From positions 1 through 64,000 of the forward strand of contig PMOS01000002.1 in NCBI GenBank assembly GCA_003161435.1: a stretch of 64,000 nucleotides of DNA. The letters run 5' to 3'. Source of the DNA: Vulcanimicrobiota bacterium. GTDB lineage: Bacteria > Vulcanimicrobiota > Vulcanimicrobiia > Vulcanimicrobiales > Vulcanimicrobiaceae. The notes under the pieces were generated by a model that searched no databases, was not told where the DNA came from, and worked only from the letters and a program-made list of their open reading frames with translations. Position numbers and translations under genes: made by a program. Shown in pieces: positions 46,463-55,279 of this stretch (within the stretch, counting starts at the first letter, position 1; each line of letters begins with the position of its first letter).

Positions 46463-47844
46463 AGTTTCCGGTGCACGACGCGATCGAAGCGACACACGCT
46501 TGCGCGATCGATCACGCCGCGTTGCCCGACGAGCTTGCGGTTCGCACCGATACGCGTGCGCTCGAGCGCGGAGTGACCTTCCTTGCGCTGCGCGGCGAAC
46601 GGTTCGACGGACACGCGTACGTCGCCGAGGCGTTCGCGCGCGGCGCGGCGTGCGCGATCGTCGAGGATCCCGGCGTCGTGCCCGCCGGCCGCCCCGCGCT
46701 CATCGTATCGAGCACCCTGCAGGCGTATCTCGATCTCGCCGGCTTGGCGCGCGCGCGCATTCGCGGCACGGTGGTCGGCATCACCGGCAGCACCGGCAAA
46801 ACGACGACCAAGCAGTTCTTGCTCGGACTGCTGCGCGGCGCGGGGATCGCAGCCGTCGCCACGCCGGAGAATGAGAACAACGAGGTCGGCGTCGCCAAGT
46901 TCCTGTGCGGTCTCGACGACGGTGACGAGCGCGTCGCGATCGCCGAGATGGGCGCGCGCAAGCACCGCGATCTCGACGTCCTCGTCGGCGCGGCGCGGCC
47001 CGATGTCGGGCTCCTGACCAACGTCGGCGAAGCGCACCTGGAGATCATGGGGACGCGCGAGCGCATCGCCGACACGAAGTGGGCGCTGCCGGCCGGCTCG
47101 CGCCGCGCGGTGCTGAGCATCGGCGACGAAGTCTCGCGTTCGCGCGCGGCATCGCTGATCGCGCCGGCAATCTGGTACGGCATCGACGGCGAACGGCCGC
47201 CGGCCGGCGAACGCGCGGTGGTGATCGAGCCCGACGCCGTCTGGACGATCGCCGCCGATGGCAGCACGCAAACGCACCGCATCGCGATCGGCTTCCCCGG
47301 CGATCACAACCGGCGCAACCTCGCCGGCGCTTTCGCCGCCGCTCTGTTGTGCGCCGACGGTGCATGGGGGAGCGCCGATCCGGCACGGTTCGCCGGCGCG
47401 GTCGCGTCGCTCGTGCTGCCGCACGGCCGGTACGAGATCGTCGAGCTGGCCGACGGCGTGCGGGTCGTGTTCGACGCCTACAACGCGTCGCTGTCGGGGA
47501 CGCTGGCGACGCTGGGCACGTTCGCGCGCGAGAGCGCGTCGCGCAAGATCGCGGTGCTGGGCAGCATGGCGGAGCTCGGCGGCGACGCGCCCGCCATGCA
47601 TCAGAAGATCGGCGAGCTGGCCGGCCGGCTCGACGTGGTGCTCGCCGGAGGCACCTTTGCGGCCGACACCGCGCGCGGTGTCGAGAGCGTCGGTGGCGCG
47701 GTCGTGCGGTACGCGTCGAACGTCGACGCGGTCGCCTGGCTGCGCGCGAACGTCCGCTCGGGTGATGCGATACTGCTCAAGGGTTCGCGCGTGTACAAGA
47801 TGGAGCAGATCGCCGAAGCGCTCGGCGCGGAGGTCTTCGCGTGA
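46459..47844 (+). CDS. murF: UDP-MurNAc-tripeptide:D-Ala-D-Ala ligase MurF
   Basis: The 461-residue ligase has ATP loop GITGSTGKTTTKQ (~108-120), ENENNEVGVAKFL, EMGARKHRDLDVL, TNVGEAHLEIMGT and a C-terminal domain with FDAYNASLSGTLATL, as in MurF. It adds D-Ala-D-Ala to give the pentapeptide precursor. Starts with ATGA overlap to murE. Unusually, its stop overlaps the start of a CofE-like gene rather than that of mraY. Confidence 0.96.
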   Translation: MKFPVHDAIEATHACAIDHAALPDELAVRTDTRALERGVTFLALRGERFDGHAYVAEAFARGAACAIVEDPGVVPAGRPALIVSSTLQAYLDLAGLARARIRGTVVGITGSTGKTTTKQFLLGLLRGAGIAAVATPENENNEVGVAKFLCGLDDGDERVAIAEMGARKHRDLDVLVGAARPDVGLLTNVGEAHLEIMGTRERIADTKWALPAGSRRAVLSIGDEVSRSRAASLIAPAIWYGIDGERPPAGERAVVIEPDAVWTIAADGSTQTHRIAIGFPGDHNRRNLAGAFAAALLCADGAWGSADPARFAGAVASLVLPHGRYEIVELADGVRVVFDAYNASLSGTLATLGTFARESASRKIAVLGSMAELGGDAPAMHQKIGELAGRLDVVLAGGTFAADTARGVESVGGAVVRYASNVDAVAWLRANVRSGDAILLKGSRVYKMEQIAEALGAEVFA

Positions 47845-48536
47845 TCCCGGTCGCCGTTCGCGAAGCCGGATTGCCCGAAGGGTTGGTCGCGATCCCGGTG
47901 CGCACGCGGCTCGTCATTCCGGGCGACGATCTCGCCGCGCTCGTCGGCGGGGCCGTGCGCGGGATCGCGCGTCCGGGCGATGTCGTCGCGATCGCGGAGA
48001 CCGCCGTCGCGATCGCGCAGTCGCGCTTCATCGCCGCCGAGGCGATTCGTCCGTCGCGGCTGGCGCTGATGCTCTCGCGGCACGCCGGCGCGCTGGCGAC
48101 GATGAGCCAGCCCGAGTCGCTGCAACTGGTGATCGATCAGGCCGGCGTGCCCAAGGTGCTCTGGGCAACGGTCGCCCACGTCGCCGGACGACTGCGCGGC
48201 AAACGCGGTGTGTTCTACGAAGTTCTCGGCGAAGCGATCGCGGCGATCGACGGTTACACCGGGACGCTGCCGCCATACGAGCGGGCGATCGTGTTGGGAC
48301 CGGCCGAGCCGGATCGCGTCGCGACCGAGCTGGCCGCGGCGCTCGGCGTGCACGTCGCGATCGTCGACGCCAACGACCTGCGCCGCACCAAGGCGCTCGG
48401 CGCTTCGCCGCAGCTCGACCGCGCCGGCGTCGAGCGCGCGCTCCTCGGTAACCCGCACGGAAACGGCGACGAGCAGACGCCGCTGGTCGTGCTCGCATGG
48501 CGCGGCACCGGCCCGCATCCGCTGGTGACGCCGTGA
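47841..48536 (+). CDS. CofE-like (F420-0:gamma-glutamyl ligase family) protein inserted in the dcw cluster
   Basis: The 231-residue protein resembles the PF01996 family: IPVRTRLVIPGDDLAALV near the start (compare GDDLAELI of archaeal CofE), a GDVVAIAETAVAIAQSR strand-helix unit, and VAIVDANDLRR near residue 175, where CofE has a TDTNGR loop. CofE proteins join gamma-glutamyl groups using GTP. The RR of the archaeal catalytic loop region and other motifs are only partly preserved, so it may have a different substrate. GTG starts overlap murF on one side and its stop overlaps mraY on the other. F420 synthesis neighbours are absent. Confidence 0.75.
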   Translation: MIPVAVREAGLPEGLVAIPVRTRLVIPGDDLAALVGGAVRGIARPGDVVAIAETAVAIAQSRFIAAEAIRPSRLALMLSRHAGALATMSQPESLQLVIDQAGVPKVLWATVAHVAGRLRGKRGVFYEVLGEAIAAIDGYTGTLPPYERAIVLGPAEPDRVATELAAALGVHVAIVDANDLRRTKALGASPQLDRAGVERALLGNPHGNGDEQTPLVVLAWRGTGPHPLVTP

Positions 48537-49555
48537 GCGACATCGACTTTCGCATGCCGTGGTACGCCATACCGGTCTTCGTCGTGCTGTCGTGGCCGTA
48601 CGGCCTGGGCCTGATGGCGATCGCGCTCGTCGTCGCCGGGCTGCCGGCGTTTGCGGTGACCGCGCTGCTCGGCCGCCCGCTGATCGACGCGTTGCGCCGC
48701 CGAGCGGCGCGCCAAACCGCCTACGAAGACGCGCCGCGAAGCCACCAGGCCAAGACGGGGACACCGACGATGGGCGGGCTCCTGTTCGCGGTCGCGCCGC
48801 TCATCGCGCTGCTGTTGCATCCACGGCGCGACACGTTCGCGCTCGCGCTGCTCGTCTTCGGTTGCATGGCGATCGGCGCATGGGACGATCTGATGGGGAT
48901 CCGGCAGCAGAAGAATCGCGGGTTGCGCGCGCTACCGAAATTCGCGCTGACCGCGGTCGTCGCGCTGGCGTTCTTCGTCGTCGCCGGCCCGCAGCCGATG
49001 GTGCTGTTCCCGTTCGGCCTCGTCCCGGCGTGGTTATGGTACGGTCTCTCGCTGTGCGTGGTGCTCGCGACGACCCACGCGGTCAACCTGACCGACGGCC
49101 TCGACGGCCTGGCCGGCGGCACGATACTGCCGCCGCTTCTGGTGCTGATCTGCGCCTGCCATTTCACCAGCGCATCGATCGGCGTCCCGTTCTTCGGCGC
49201 GGCGACGGTTGGAACCGTGCTCGGCTTTCTGCTCTACAACCGCCATCCCGCGCGCGTGTTCATGGGCGACACCGGATCGCTCGCGCTCGGTGCTGCGCTC
49301 GCCGGCATCGCCATCCTGACCGGGATGCAACTGCTGTTGTTGATCGTCGGCGGCGTGTTCGCAGCCGAGACGCTCAGCGTGATCATCCAGGTCGCGTCGT
49401 ACAAGACGACGCGGCGGCGCGTCTTTCGCATGGCGCCGCTGCACCACCACTTCGAGCTCGCAGGCTGGCCGGAATCGGTCGTCACGACGCGCTTCTGGAT
49501 CGCCTCCCTCGTTCTCTCCGCCTTGGGTTTCGTCGCCCTGATACGGGTCGTATGA
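48533..49555 (+). CDS. mraY: phospho-MurNAc-pentapeptide-transferase MraY
   Basis: The 340-residue integral membrane enzyme has ten or so helices and the MraY motifs: SHQAKTGTPTMGGLLF, WDDLMGI, NLTDGLDGLAGG, FMGDTGSLALGAALA and PLHHHFELAGWPE. It transfers phospho-MurNAc-pentapeptide to undecaprenyl phosphate, making lipid I. GTG 48533 (in VSDIDFRMPWY) overlaps the CofE-like stop. Its own stop overlaps murD by ATGA. Confidence 0.97.
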   Translation: MSDIDFRMPWYAIPVFVVLSWPYGLGLMAIALVVAGLPAFAVTALLGRPLIDALRRRAARQTAYEDAPRSHQAKTGTPTMGGLLFAVAPLIALLLHPRRDTFALALLVFGCMAIGAWDDLMGIRQQKNRGLRALPKFALTAVVALAFFVVAGPQPMVLFPFGLVPAWLWYGLSLCVVLATTHAVNLTDGLDGLAGGTILPPLLVLICACHFTSASIGVPFFGAATVGTVLGFLLYNRHPARVFMGDTGSLALGAALAGIAILTGMQLLLLIVGGVFAAETLSVIIQVASYKTTRRRVFRMAPLHHHFELAGWPESVVTTRFWIASLVLSALGFVALIRVV

Positions 49556-50964
49556 TCGAATCAACCAGCGGTCGCTTCGACCGCACCGACCACGCCCTCG
49601 TCATCGGCCTCGGCCTTAGCGGACGCGCCAGCGTCGAGGTGTTGCGCTCGCGGCTAGGCTCGGTCGTCGCGACCGACGAGGCGCCACCCGACAAGATCGC
49701 CGAAGCGCTCGACGAGCTGCGTACCGCCGGCGTCGCGTTCGTGCCGCCCGACGTGCTCGACGCGGCGCTCGAGCACGTCACGGTCGCGGTGCTCTCGCCG
49801 GGGATCGCGCTCAACAACCCGTTGGTGCGCCGCGTCCAGGCCAAGGGGATTCCGGTGTTCAGCGAGGTCGAGGTCGCCTATCGGCTGTGCCGCGCGCCGA
49901 TCGTCGCGGTGACCGGGACGAAAGGCAAGACGACGACCACGGCACTGGTCGGCGCGTTGTTCACCGCCGCCGGGCGCAAGGTGCGCGTCGGCGGAAACAT
50001 CGGCAACGCGCTGATTCGCGAAACCGCGCAGGCCGACGCCGACGATTGGGTGATCGCCGAGGTTTCCTCGTTTCAACTCGAGTCGATCCGCTCGTTCAAG
50101 CCGCGCATCAGCTTGATCCTCAACATCACCCCGGACCACCTCGACCGCTACCACTCGATGGAAGAGTACGCCGAAGCGAAGTTCCGCATCTTCGCCAACC
50201 AGGGTCCGGGCGACGCGTTCGTGGGGAACCTCGACGACCCGATCGTCGCCGCGGCACCCGGCGAAGACGGTAACCGCATCAAGACGCGCACGTATTGGTT
50301 CGCCGGCGAACCCCATCGCAACACGACCCTGTATCTGCGCAACGGCACGACGATCGTGTACGCGCCGCCGACCGGCGATCCGCGACCGATCGACATCCTC
50401 GGGGTGGACGAAGTTCCGCTGCTCGGTCGCCACAACGTCGAGAACGTGATGGGCGCGGTGCTCGTCGCGCTCGCAGCGGGGCTGCCGATCGAGGCGATCC
50501 GCGAAGGCGTGCGCGGGTTCCGCCCGCTCGGACATCGGCTCGAGCCCGTCGCCGAGATCGAGGGTGCGCGGTACGTCGACGATTCCAAGGCGACCAATCC
50601 CGGATCCGTGATCGCCGCGATGCGCGCGTTCGACCGGCCGATCGTGCTGATCGCAGGCGGCAAGGCGAAAGGGACCGACTTCGCCGAGATGGGCAAGGTG
50701 GTGTCGTCGCGCGCCAAAGCCGTCGTGCTGATCGGCGAGGCCGCCGGCGACATCGCGGCGGTCGTGAAGCGGGCAAAGGTCGAGCACGCGTCCTCGATGG
50801 AGGACGCGGTCGCGCGCGCGCGCGATCTCGCCGAGCCCGGCGACGTCGTGCTGCTCTCGCCCGGTTGCGCGTCGTTCGACATGTTCCAGTCGGCCGAGCA
50901 TCGCGGCGAGGTCTTTGCGAATGCCGTGCGCGCGCTGCAGAACCCGGTCGTGCATGTTCGCTGA
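49552..50964 (+). CDS. murD: UDP-MurNAc-L-alanine:D-glutamate ligase MurD
   Basis: The 470-residue Mur ligase starts with a Rossmann-like domain (HALVIGLGLSGRASVEVLR), then has ATP loop VTGTKGKTTTT (~120-130), EVSSFQLESIRSFKPRIS, LNITPDHLDRYHSMEEY, and C-terminal YVDDSKATNPGSVIAA and LLSPGCASFDMF. It adds D-glutamate to UDP-MurNAc-L-Ala. The ATG at 49552 overlaps the mraY stop; the ftsW start lies inside its last 11 nt. Confidence 0.97.
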   Translation: MIESTSGRFDRTDHALVIGLGLSGRASVEVLRSRLGSVVATDEAPPDKIAEALDELRTAGVAFVPPDVLDAALEHVTVAVLSPGIALNNPLVRRVQAKGIPVFSEVEVAYRLCRAPIVAVTGTKGKTTTTALVGALFTAAGRKVRVGGNIGNALIRETAQADADDWVIAEVSSFQLESIRSFKPRISLILNITPDHLDRYHSMEEYAEAKFRIFANQGPGDAFVGNLDDPIVAAAPGEDGNRIKTRTYWFAGEPHRNTTLYLRNGTTIVYAPPTGDPRPIDILGVDEVPLLGRHNVENVMGAVLVALAAGLPIEAIREGVRGFRPLGHRLEPVAEIEGARYVDDSKATNPGSVIAAMRAFDRPIVLIAGGKAKGTDFAEMGKVVSSRAKAVVLIGEAAGDIAAVVKRAKVEHASSMEDAVARARDLAEPGDVVLLSPGCASFDMFQSAEHRGEVFANAVRALQNPVVHVR

Positions 50965-52111
50965 CGGCCTGCGCGGCAACGCACCACGCCCCTCCGCGCA
51001 GCCGCACGTCCGCCGCGCGACGCTCAAGCCGCCCGACGCGCTGCTACTCGGCTCGGTAGCCTTTTTGCTCGCGCTCGGACTGGTGATGGTGTTCAGCGCG
51101 TCGAGCGCGACGGCGTACTCGGCGTATCACGACACGGCGTATTTTCTCAAGCGCCAGGTCGCGTTTCTGCTGGTCGGTCTGGTCCTGGCCTACGCCGCGT
51201 ACCGCGTCGACTACCGCAAGCTCCCGGCGGTCGCGCCGGCCGTCGTCATCCTGACGGTGGTCCTGTTAGTCCTCACGCTGATCCCGCACATCGGTTTCGC
51301 CAGCGGCGGCGCGCGCCGCTGGATCGGCTTGCGCGCGCTCTCGTTTCAGCCGTCCGAGTTCGGTAAGCTCACGCTCGTGCTGTTCTTGGCCGCAAAGCTC
51401 GCGTCGCTGGGCGAGCGCGTGCAATCGCTCTCGAAGGGCGTTTGGCCGGTCTTGTTCATCACCCTCCTGCTGTCGATCCCGGTCTTCCTCGAGCCCGACA
51501 TGGGTACCGCGTCGCTCTACGTCTTCACCGCGTTCGCGCTGCTGTTCACCGCCGGAGCGCGCATCGAGCACCTGATCATGTGCGGGTTGGCCATGCTTCC
51601 GGCGATCGCGATCGCGGTCGGCTCGTCGGCGTACAAGCGGGCCCGCGTGTTCGCCTTCCTCCATCCGTGGAAGGATCCGCAGAACACGGGCTTCCACATC
51701 GTGCAGTCGCTGCTCGCGCTGGGCAGCGGCGGGGTCTTCGGGTTGGGGTTGGGCGCCTCACGCCAGAAATATTTCTATCTCCCCGAGGCGCACACCGACT
51801 TCATCTTCGCGGTGCTCGGCGAGGAGTTGGGGCTGCTGGGCTGCCTGACGGTGATCGCGCTGTTCGTGCTGTTCGCGATCCGCGCCGTGACCCTCGCCCT
51901 CAAAGCGCCCGATCGCTTCGGGATGCTGCTCGCGATGGGCTGCACGTTCCTGATCGTCATCCAAGCGTTCATCAACGTCGGCGTCGTCACGTCGTCGTGG
52001 CCGGTCACCGGCGTTCCGCTGCCCTTCATCTCGTTCGGCGGCAGCTCGCTGATCGTCTCGTTGATCGCGGTCGCGTTGATCGCGAACGTCGGCCGTCACC
52101 GAACGGTCTAG
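50954..52111 (+). CDS. ftsW: septal peptidoglycan polymerase FtsW
   Basis: The 385-residue SEDS-family protein has about ten helices, starting at DALLLGSVAFLLALGLVMVF, with the family motifs GARRWIGLRALSFQPSEFGK (near the conserved catalytic region), VFLEPDMGTASLYVFTA, FLPEAHTDFIF-like YLPEAHTDFIFAVLGEELG, and GVPLPFISFGGSSL. ATG 50954 leaves a 40-residue cytoplasmic N-terminus. It polymerises lipid II together with FtsI. Confidence 0.96.
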   Translation: MFADGLRGNAPRPSAQPHVRRATLKPPDALLLGSVAFLLALGLVMVFSASSATAYSAYHDTAYFLKRQVAFLLVGLVLAYAAYRVDYRKLPAVAPAVVILTVVLLVLTLIPHIGFASGGARRWIGLRALSFQPSEFGKLTLVLFLAAKLASLGERVQSLSKGVWPVLFITLLLSIPVFLEPDMGTASLYVFTAFALLFTAGARIEHLIMCGLAMLPAIAIAVGSSAYKRARVFAFLHPWKDPQNTGFHIVQSLLALGSGGVFGLGLGASRQKYFYLPEAHTDFIFAVLGEELGLLGCLTVIALFVLFAIRAVTLALKAPDRFGMLLAMGCTFLIVIQAFINVGVVTSSWPVTGVPLPFISFGGSSLIVSLIAVALIANVGRHRTV

Positions 52112-52116
52112 CACCG

Positions 52117-52722
52117 ATGTTCGCCGAACCTCACCGGCCACCGATGAACGACGTCGTCCTTGCCGGGGCCGTGTGCCGGCTGCGTCCGTACCGTCTGTCC
52201 GACGTCGAAGGGCTGCGCGCGACCGCCGACGATCCGCTGGTGTCGCGCTGGCTGACGGCGACGTTTCCAAGCCCGTACACGCGCACCGATGCGCGCGAAT
52301 GGGTGGCGCGGGTCATCGCCGATCCGGTCCCGCAACATTTCGTGGTCGAAGTCGGTGGGTCGTTCGCCGGTGCCGCCGGCGTGATGGCGCTCCACGGCGA
52401 GCACCGTGGTGTCGCCACGTTCGGCTACTGGCTCGGCCGCGCGTTTTGGGGTCGCGGGATCGCGACCGACGCCGCTCGCACGCTGGCGCGTCACGCTTTG
52501 GGAGCGGGCGGATTTCGCCGGCTCGAGGCCGCGGTGTTCGGCCCCAACGTCGCGTCGGTGCGCGTGCTCGAGAAGTGCGGCTTCACGCTCGAAGCGCGGA
52601 TGCGCGACAGCTACGTGCAGCGCGACGGCTCGATCTGTGACGGCCTGTTCTATGCGCGCCTCTCGTGGGACCCCGAACCGCCGCCCAACTCGCCGCAACT
52701 CGTCGCGCCGCGCGCTCCGTGA
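52117..52722 (+). CDS. GNAT acetyltransferase (RimJ/RimL-type) within the dcw cluster
   Basis: The 201-residue product has the RimJ/RimL-type GNAT layout: CRLRPYRLSDVEGL at the start, FGYWLGRAFWGRGIATDAAR with the CoA-binding loop (Gly-x-Gly-x-Ala), and a final ASVRVLEKCGFTLEARMRD. Members acetylate protein N-termini or small amines. The ATG is 5 nt after the ftsW stop, and its stop overlaps the murG start, so it is embedded in the cluster. A second ATG at 52144 is possible. A cell-wall substrate is conceivable but unsupported. Confidence 0.88.
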   Translation: MFAEPHRPPMNDVVLAGAVCRLRPYRLSDVEGLRATADDPLVSRWLTATFPSPYTRTDAREWVARVIADPVPQHFVVEVGGSFAGAAGVMALHGEHRGVATFGYWLGRAFWGRGIATDAARTLARHALGAGGFRRLEAAVFGPNVASVRVLEKCGFTLEARMRDSYVQRDGSICDGLFYARLSWDPEPPPNSPQLVAPRAP

Positions 52723-53906
52723 AGCTCCGGATCGCGTTCACCGGTGGCGGGACCGGCGGTCACGTCTATCCGGCGCTCGCGATCGACGACGCGGTTCGCG
52801 AGCGACACCCCGGCGACGACTACGAACCGCGGTTCTTCGGCAACGCGCACGGGCTCGAAGCAACGCTGGTCACGACGATCCCGTTGACGTTCGTGCCCAG
52901 CGCGCCGCTTCAGCGCTCGTTCTCGCTCGGCACGCTGCAAACGGTCGTCGCGAACGGCGCCGGGATCATCGCCGCGTTCGCCGCGCTGGCGCGCTTCAAG
53001 CCGCAGATGGTCGTGGCGACCGGCGGTTACGTCTGCTTTCCCGTCGTCGTCGCCGCGCGGATCCTGCGCACGCTGCGGATCGTGCGCTGCCGGATCGCGC
53101 TGCTCGAGATCAACGTCACGCCCGGGTTGACGAACCGGTTGCTGGCGCCGCTGGTCGACGAGGTGTGGACGACCTACGCTGCCTCGGAACGCTCGTTCGG
53201 ATCGAAGACGGCCGTCACCGGCGCGCCCGTGCGCGCGACGCTGCGGATCGTCAAGGATGCTGCCAGTGCCCGCGAGCGCCTCGGGCTCGACGCCGAAGGC
53301 ACCACGATCGTCGCGATGGGCGGAAGCCAGGGCGCGCGTTCGATCAACGAAGCGGTCGCGGCGCTGGTGACGCGACGCACGCTGGGCGAGGGCTGGCAAG
53401 TGTTGCACGTCAGCGGTGAACGCGACTTCGCATACATGCAGGCCGAAGAGCGGACGCTCGCGGTGGGGAACCGCGTCCTCCTCGTACCGTATCTCGCCGA
53501 TCCCGCCGACGCGTACGCGGCGGCGGACGTCGTCATCGCACGCGCCGGCGCTTCGACGCTCGCCGAGCTGGCGGTGACCGGTACACCATCGATCCTGATC
53601 CCGTATCCGCACGCCGCCGACCAGCACCAAGCGCACAACGCGGCCTTGTTCGAGACGGCCGGAGCGGCGGTGGTGCTCCCCGATGCTGCGGTCGACGGCG
53701 ACCGGCTCTGGTGGACGTTGCGCGAGGTGCTCGAACCGGACCGCAACGCCGCGCTCCGGAGAGCCGCCCGCTCACTCGCGCCGCGCAACGCTGCGGCGAC
53801 GATCGCGGACCGGATCGACGCCGCGGTGTTCGGTGCGGCCGGCCGAGCGCCGACGGAAGTCGCACGGGTGACCCGCGGCGCGGACGCGAACGACGAACGA
53901 CCGTGA
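52719..53906 (+). CDS. murG: lipid II-forming GlcNAc transferase MurG
   Basis: The 395-residue GT-B glycosyltransferase opens with RIAFTGGGTGGHVYPALAI, has ALLEINVTPGLTNRLL, VTGAPVRATL, MGGSQGARSINEAV and the UDP-GlcNAc site AGASTLAELAVTGTPSILIPYPHAADQHQAHN. In place of the usual HEQN it reads LEINVTPG. It converts lipid I to lipid II at the inner membrane. GTG 52719 overlaps the GNAT stop. About 25 C-terminal residues extend past the family's usual end. Confidence 0.95.
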   Translation: MKLRIAFTGGGTGGHVYPALAIDDAVRERHPGDDYEPRFFGNAHGLEATLVTTIPLTFVPSAPLQRSFSLGTLQTVVANGAGIIAAFAALARFKPQMVVATGGYVCFPVVVAARILRTLRIVRCRIALLEINVTPGLTNRLLAPLVDEVWTTYAASERSFGSKTAVTGAPVRATLRIVKDAASARERLGLDAEGTTIVAMGGSQGARSINEAVAALVTRRTLGEGWQVLHVSGERDFAYMQAEERTLAVGNRVLLVPYLADPADAYAAADVVIARAGASTLAELAVTGTPSILIPYPHAADQHQAHNAALFETAGAAVVLPDAAVDGDRLWWTLREVLEPDRNAALRRAARSLAPRNAAATIADRIDAAVFGAAGRAPTEVARVTRGADANDERP

Positions 53907-55276
53907 CGGACATCGCGTACCATCTCGTCGGCGTCGGCGGGATCGGCATGAGCGCGATCGCGCGGCTGCTCCTCGCCCGCGGCGCGCGAGTCAGCGGTTC
54001 GGACGTTCGCCGCAGCCCGCTCGTCGAGCAGCTCGAGGCCGAGGGCGTTCGCGTGGCGATCGGACACCGTGCCGAGCACCTCGGCGATGCAACGGTCGTC
54101 GTCGTTTCGTCGGCGATCGCACAGGACAACGCGGAGTTCGTCGCCGCGGTCGAACGCAAGCTCGACGTGGTCACGCGTGGTGCGATGCTCGCCGAGCTCG
54201 CCCGCGGCCACAAGCTCGTCGCCGTCGCCGGGACGCACGGCAAGACGACGACGACCGCGATGCTGGCGACGATCTTCGAAGCGGCCGGGTTGGATCCGAC
54301 GGTCGCGGTCGGCGGCGTGCGCGTCGATACCGGTTCCAACGCGCGCGCCGGCGCCGGGGGCTGGTTCATCACCGAAAGCGACGAGTCCGACGGTTCGTTT
54401 CTGTGCCTGAGCCCGACGATCGCGGTGGTGAACAACATCGAGAACGATCACGTCGCGTCCGACGACGACCTGCCGCGGCTGCTCGAGCAATTCACCCAGT
54501 TCGTCAACCGGGTCCCGGCCAGCGGCTGCGTGATCGTCGGCAACGACAACCGCGGCAGCCGGGTCGTCGCCGGTCAGGCGTTCGCGCCGGTGACGACGTT
54601 CGCGACGCGCACCGACGCCGATCTCGTCGTCACCGACCTGCGCTACGCCGACCTGGGCTCGCGTTTCGTCGTGTGCGATCGCGGTGTCGAGCTCGGCGAG
54701 GTCTCGCTGCACGTCCCGGGTGAGATCAACGTGATGAACGCGCTCGGTGCGATCGGCGCGGCACGCGCCGCTGGGATTCGCTTCGACGGCGCTGCCGCCG
54801 GGCTCGCGCAGTTCCACGGGGTGCAGCGGCGATTCGAGATCGTCGGCCGCGGCGCGCTGACCGTCGTCGACGATTACGCGCACCATCCCACGGCGATCGC
54901 GCAGACGATTGCGGCGGCGCGCGAATACGCGCAGGACCGTCCGGTCGTCGTCGCGTTCCAGCCGCATCGCTACAGCCGGACCAACTACCTCAAGGAACTC
55001 TTCGCTCGCGCGCTGCACGGCGCGGACCGCGTGATCCTCACCCCCGTCTACGCGGCCGCCGAGAAGCCGATCGACGGCGTGACCGAACGCAGCATCGGCG
55101 AACCGCTCGCCGCGCTGGGCACGCCCGTCAGCTACGTCGCCGACGTCGAAGATCTGCTCGACGCGGTACCGCGCGAAGCTCCCGACGGCGCGCTCGTTCT
55201 CATGCTCGGCGCAGGGTCGATCACCTCGATCGCCCACCGCCTCGGCGAACGCGTCGCCGCCGCCATGGCTCGCTGA
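53903..55276 (+). CDS. murC: UDP-MurNAc:L-alanine ligase MurC
   Basis: The 457-residue ligase has the N-terminal HLVGVGGIGMSAIARLLL, ATP loop VAGTHGKTTTTAM (~109-120), ESDESDGSFLCLSPTIAVV and NIENDHVASDD with the metal-binding motif, and the C-terminal VDDYAHHPTAIAQTI and FQPHRYSRTNYL. It adds the first residue of the stem peptide. The GTG at 53903 overlaps the murG stop. Confidence 0.97.
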   Translation: MTDIAYHLVGVGGIGMSAIARLLLARGARVSGSDVRRSPLVEQLEAEGVRVAIGHRAEHLGDATVVVVSSAIAQDNAEFVAAVERKLDVVTRGAMLAELARGHKLVAVAGTHGKTTTTAMLATIFEAAGLDPTVAVGGVRVDTGSNARAGAGGWFITESDESDGSFLCLSPTIAVVNNIENDHVASDDDLPRLLEQFTQFVNRVPASGCVIVGNDNRGSRVVAGQAFAPVTTFATRTDADLVVTDLRYADLGSRFVVCDRGVELGEVSLHVPGEINVMNALGAIGAARAAGIRFDGAAAGLAQFHGVQRRFEIVGRGALTVVDDYAHHPTAIAQTIAAAREYAQDRPVVVAFQPHRYSRTNYLKELFARALHGADRVILTPVYAAAEKPIDGVTERSIGEPLAALGTPVSYVADVEDLLDAVPREAPDGALVLMLGAGSITSIAHRLGERVAAAMAR

Positions 55277-55279
55277 CCC

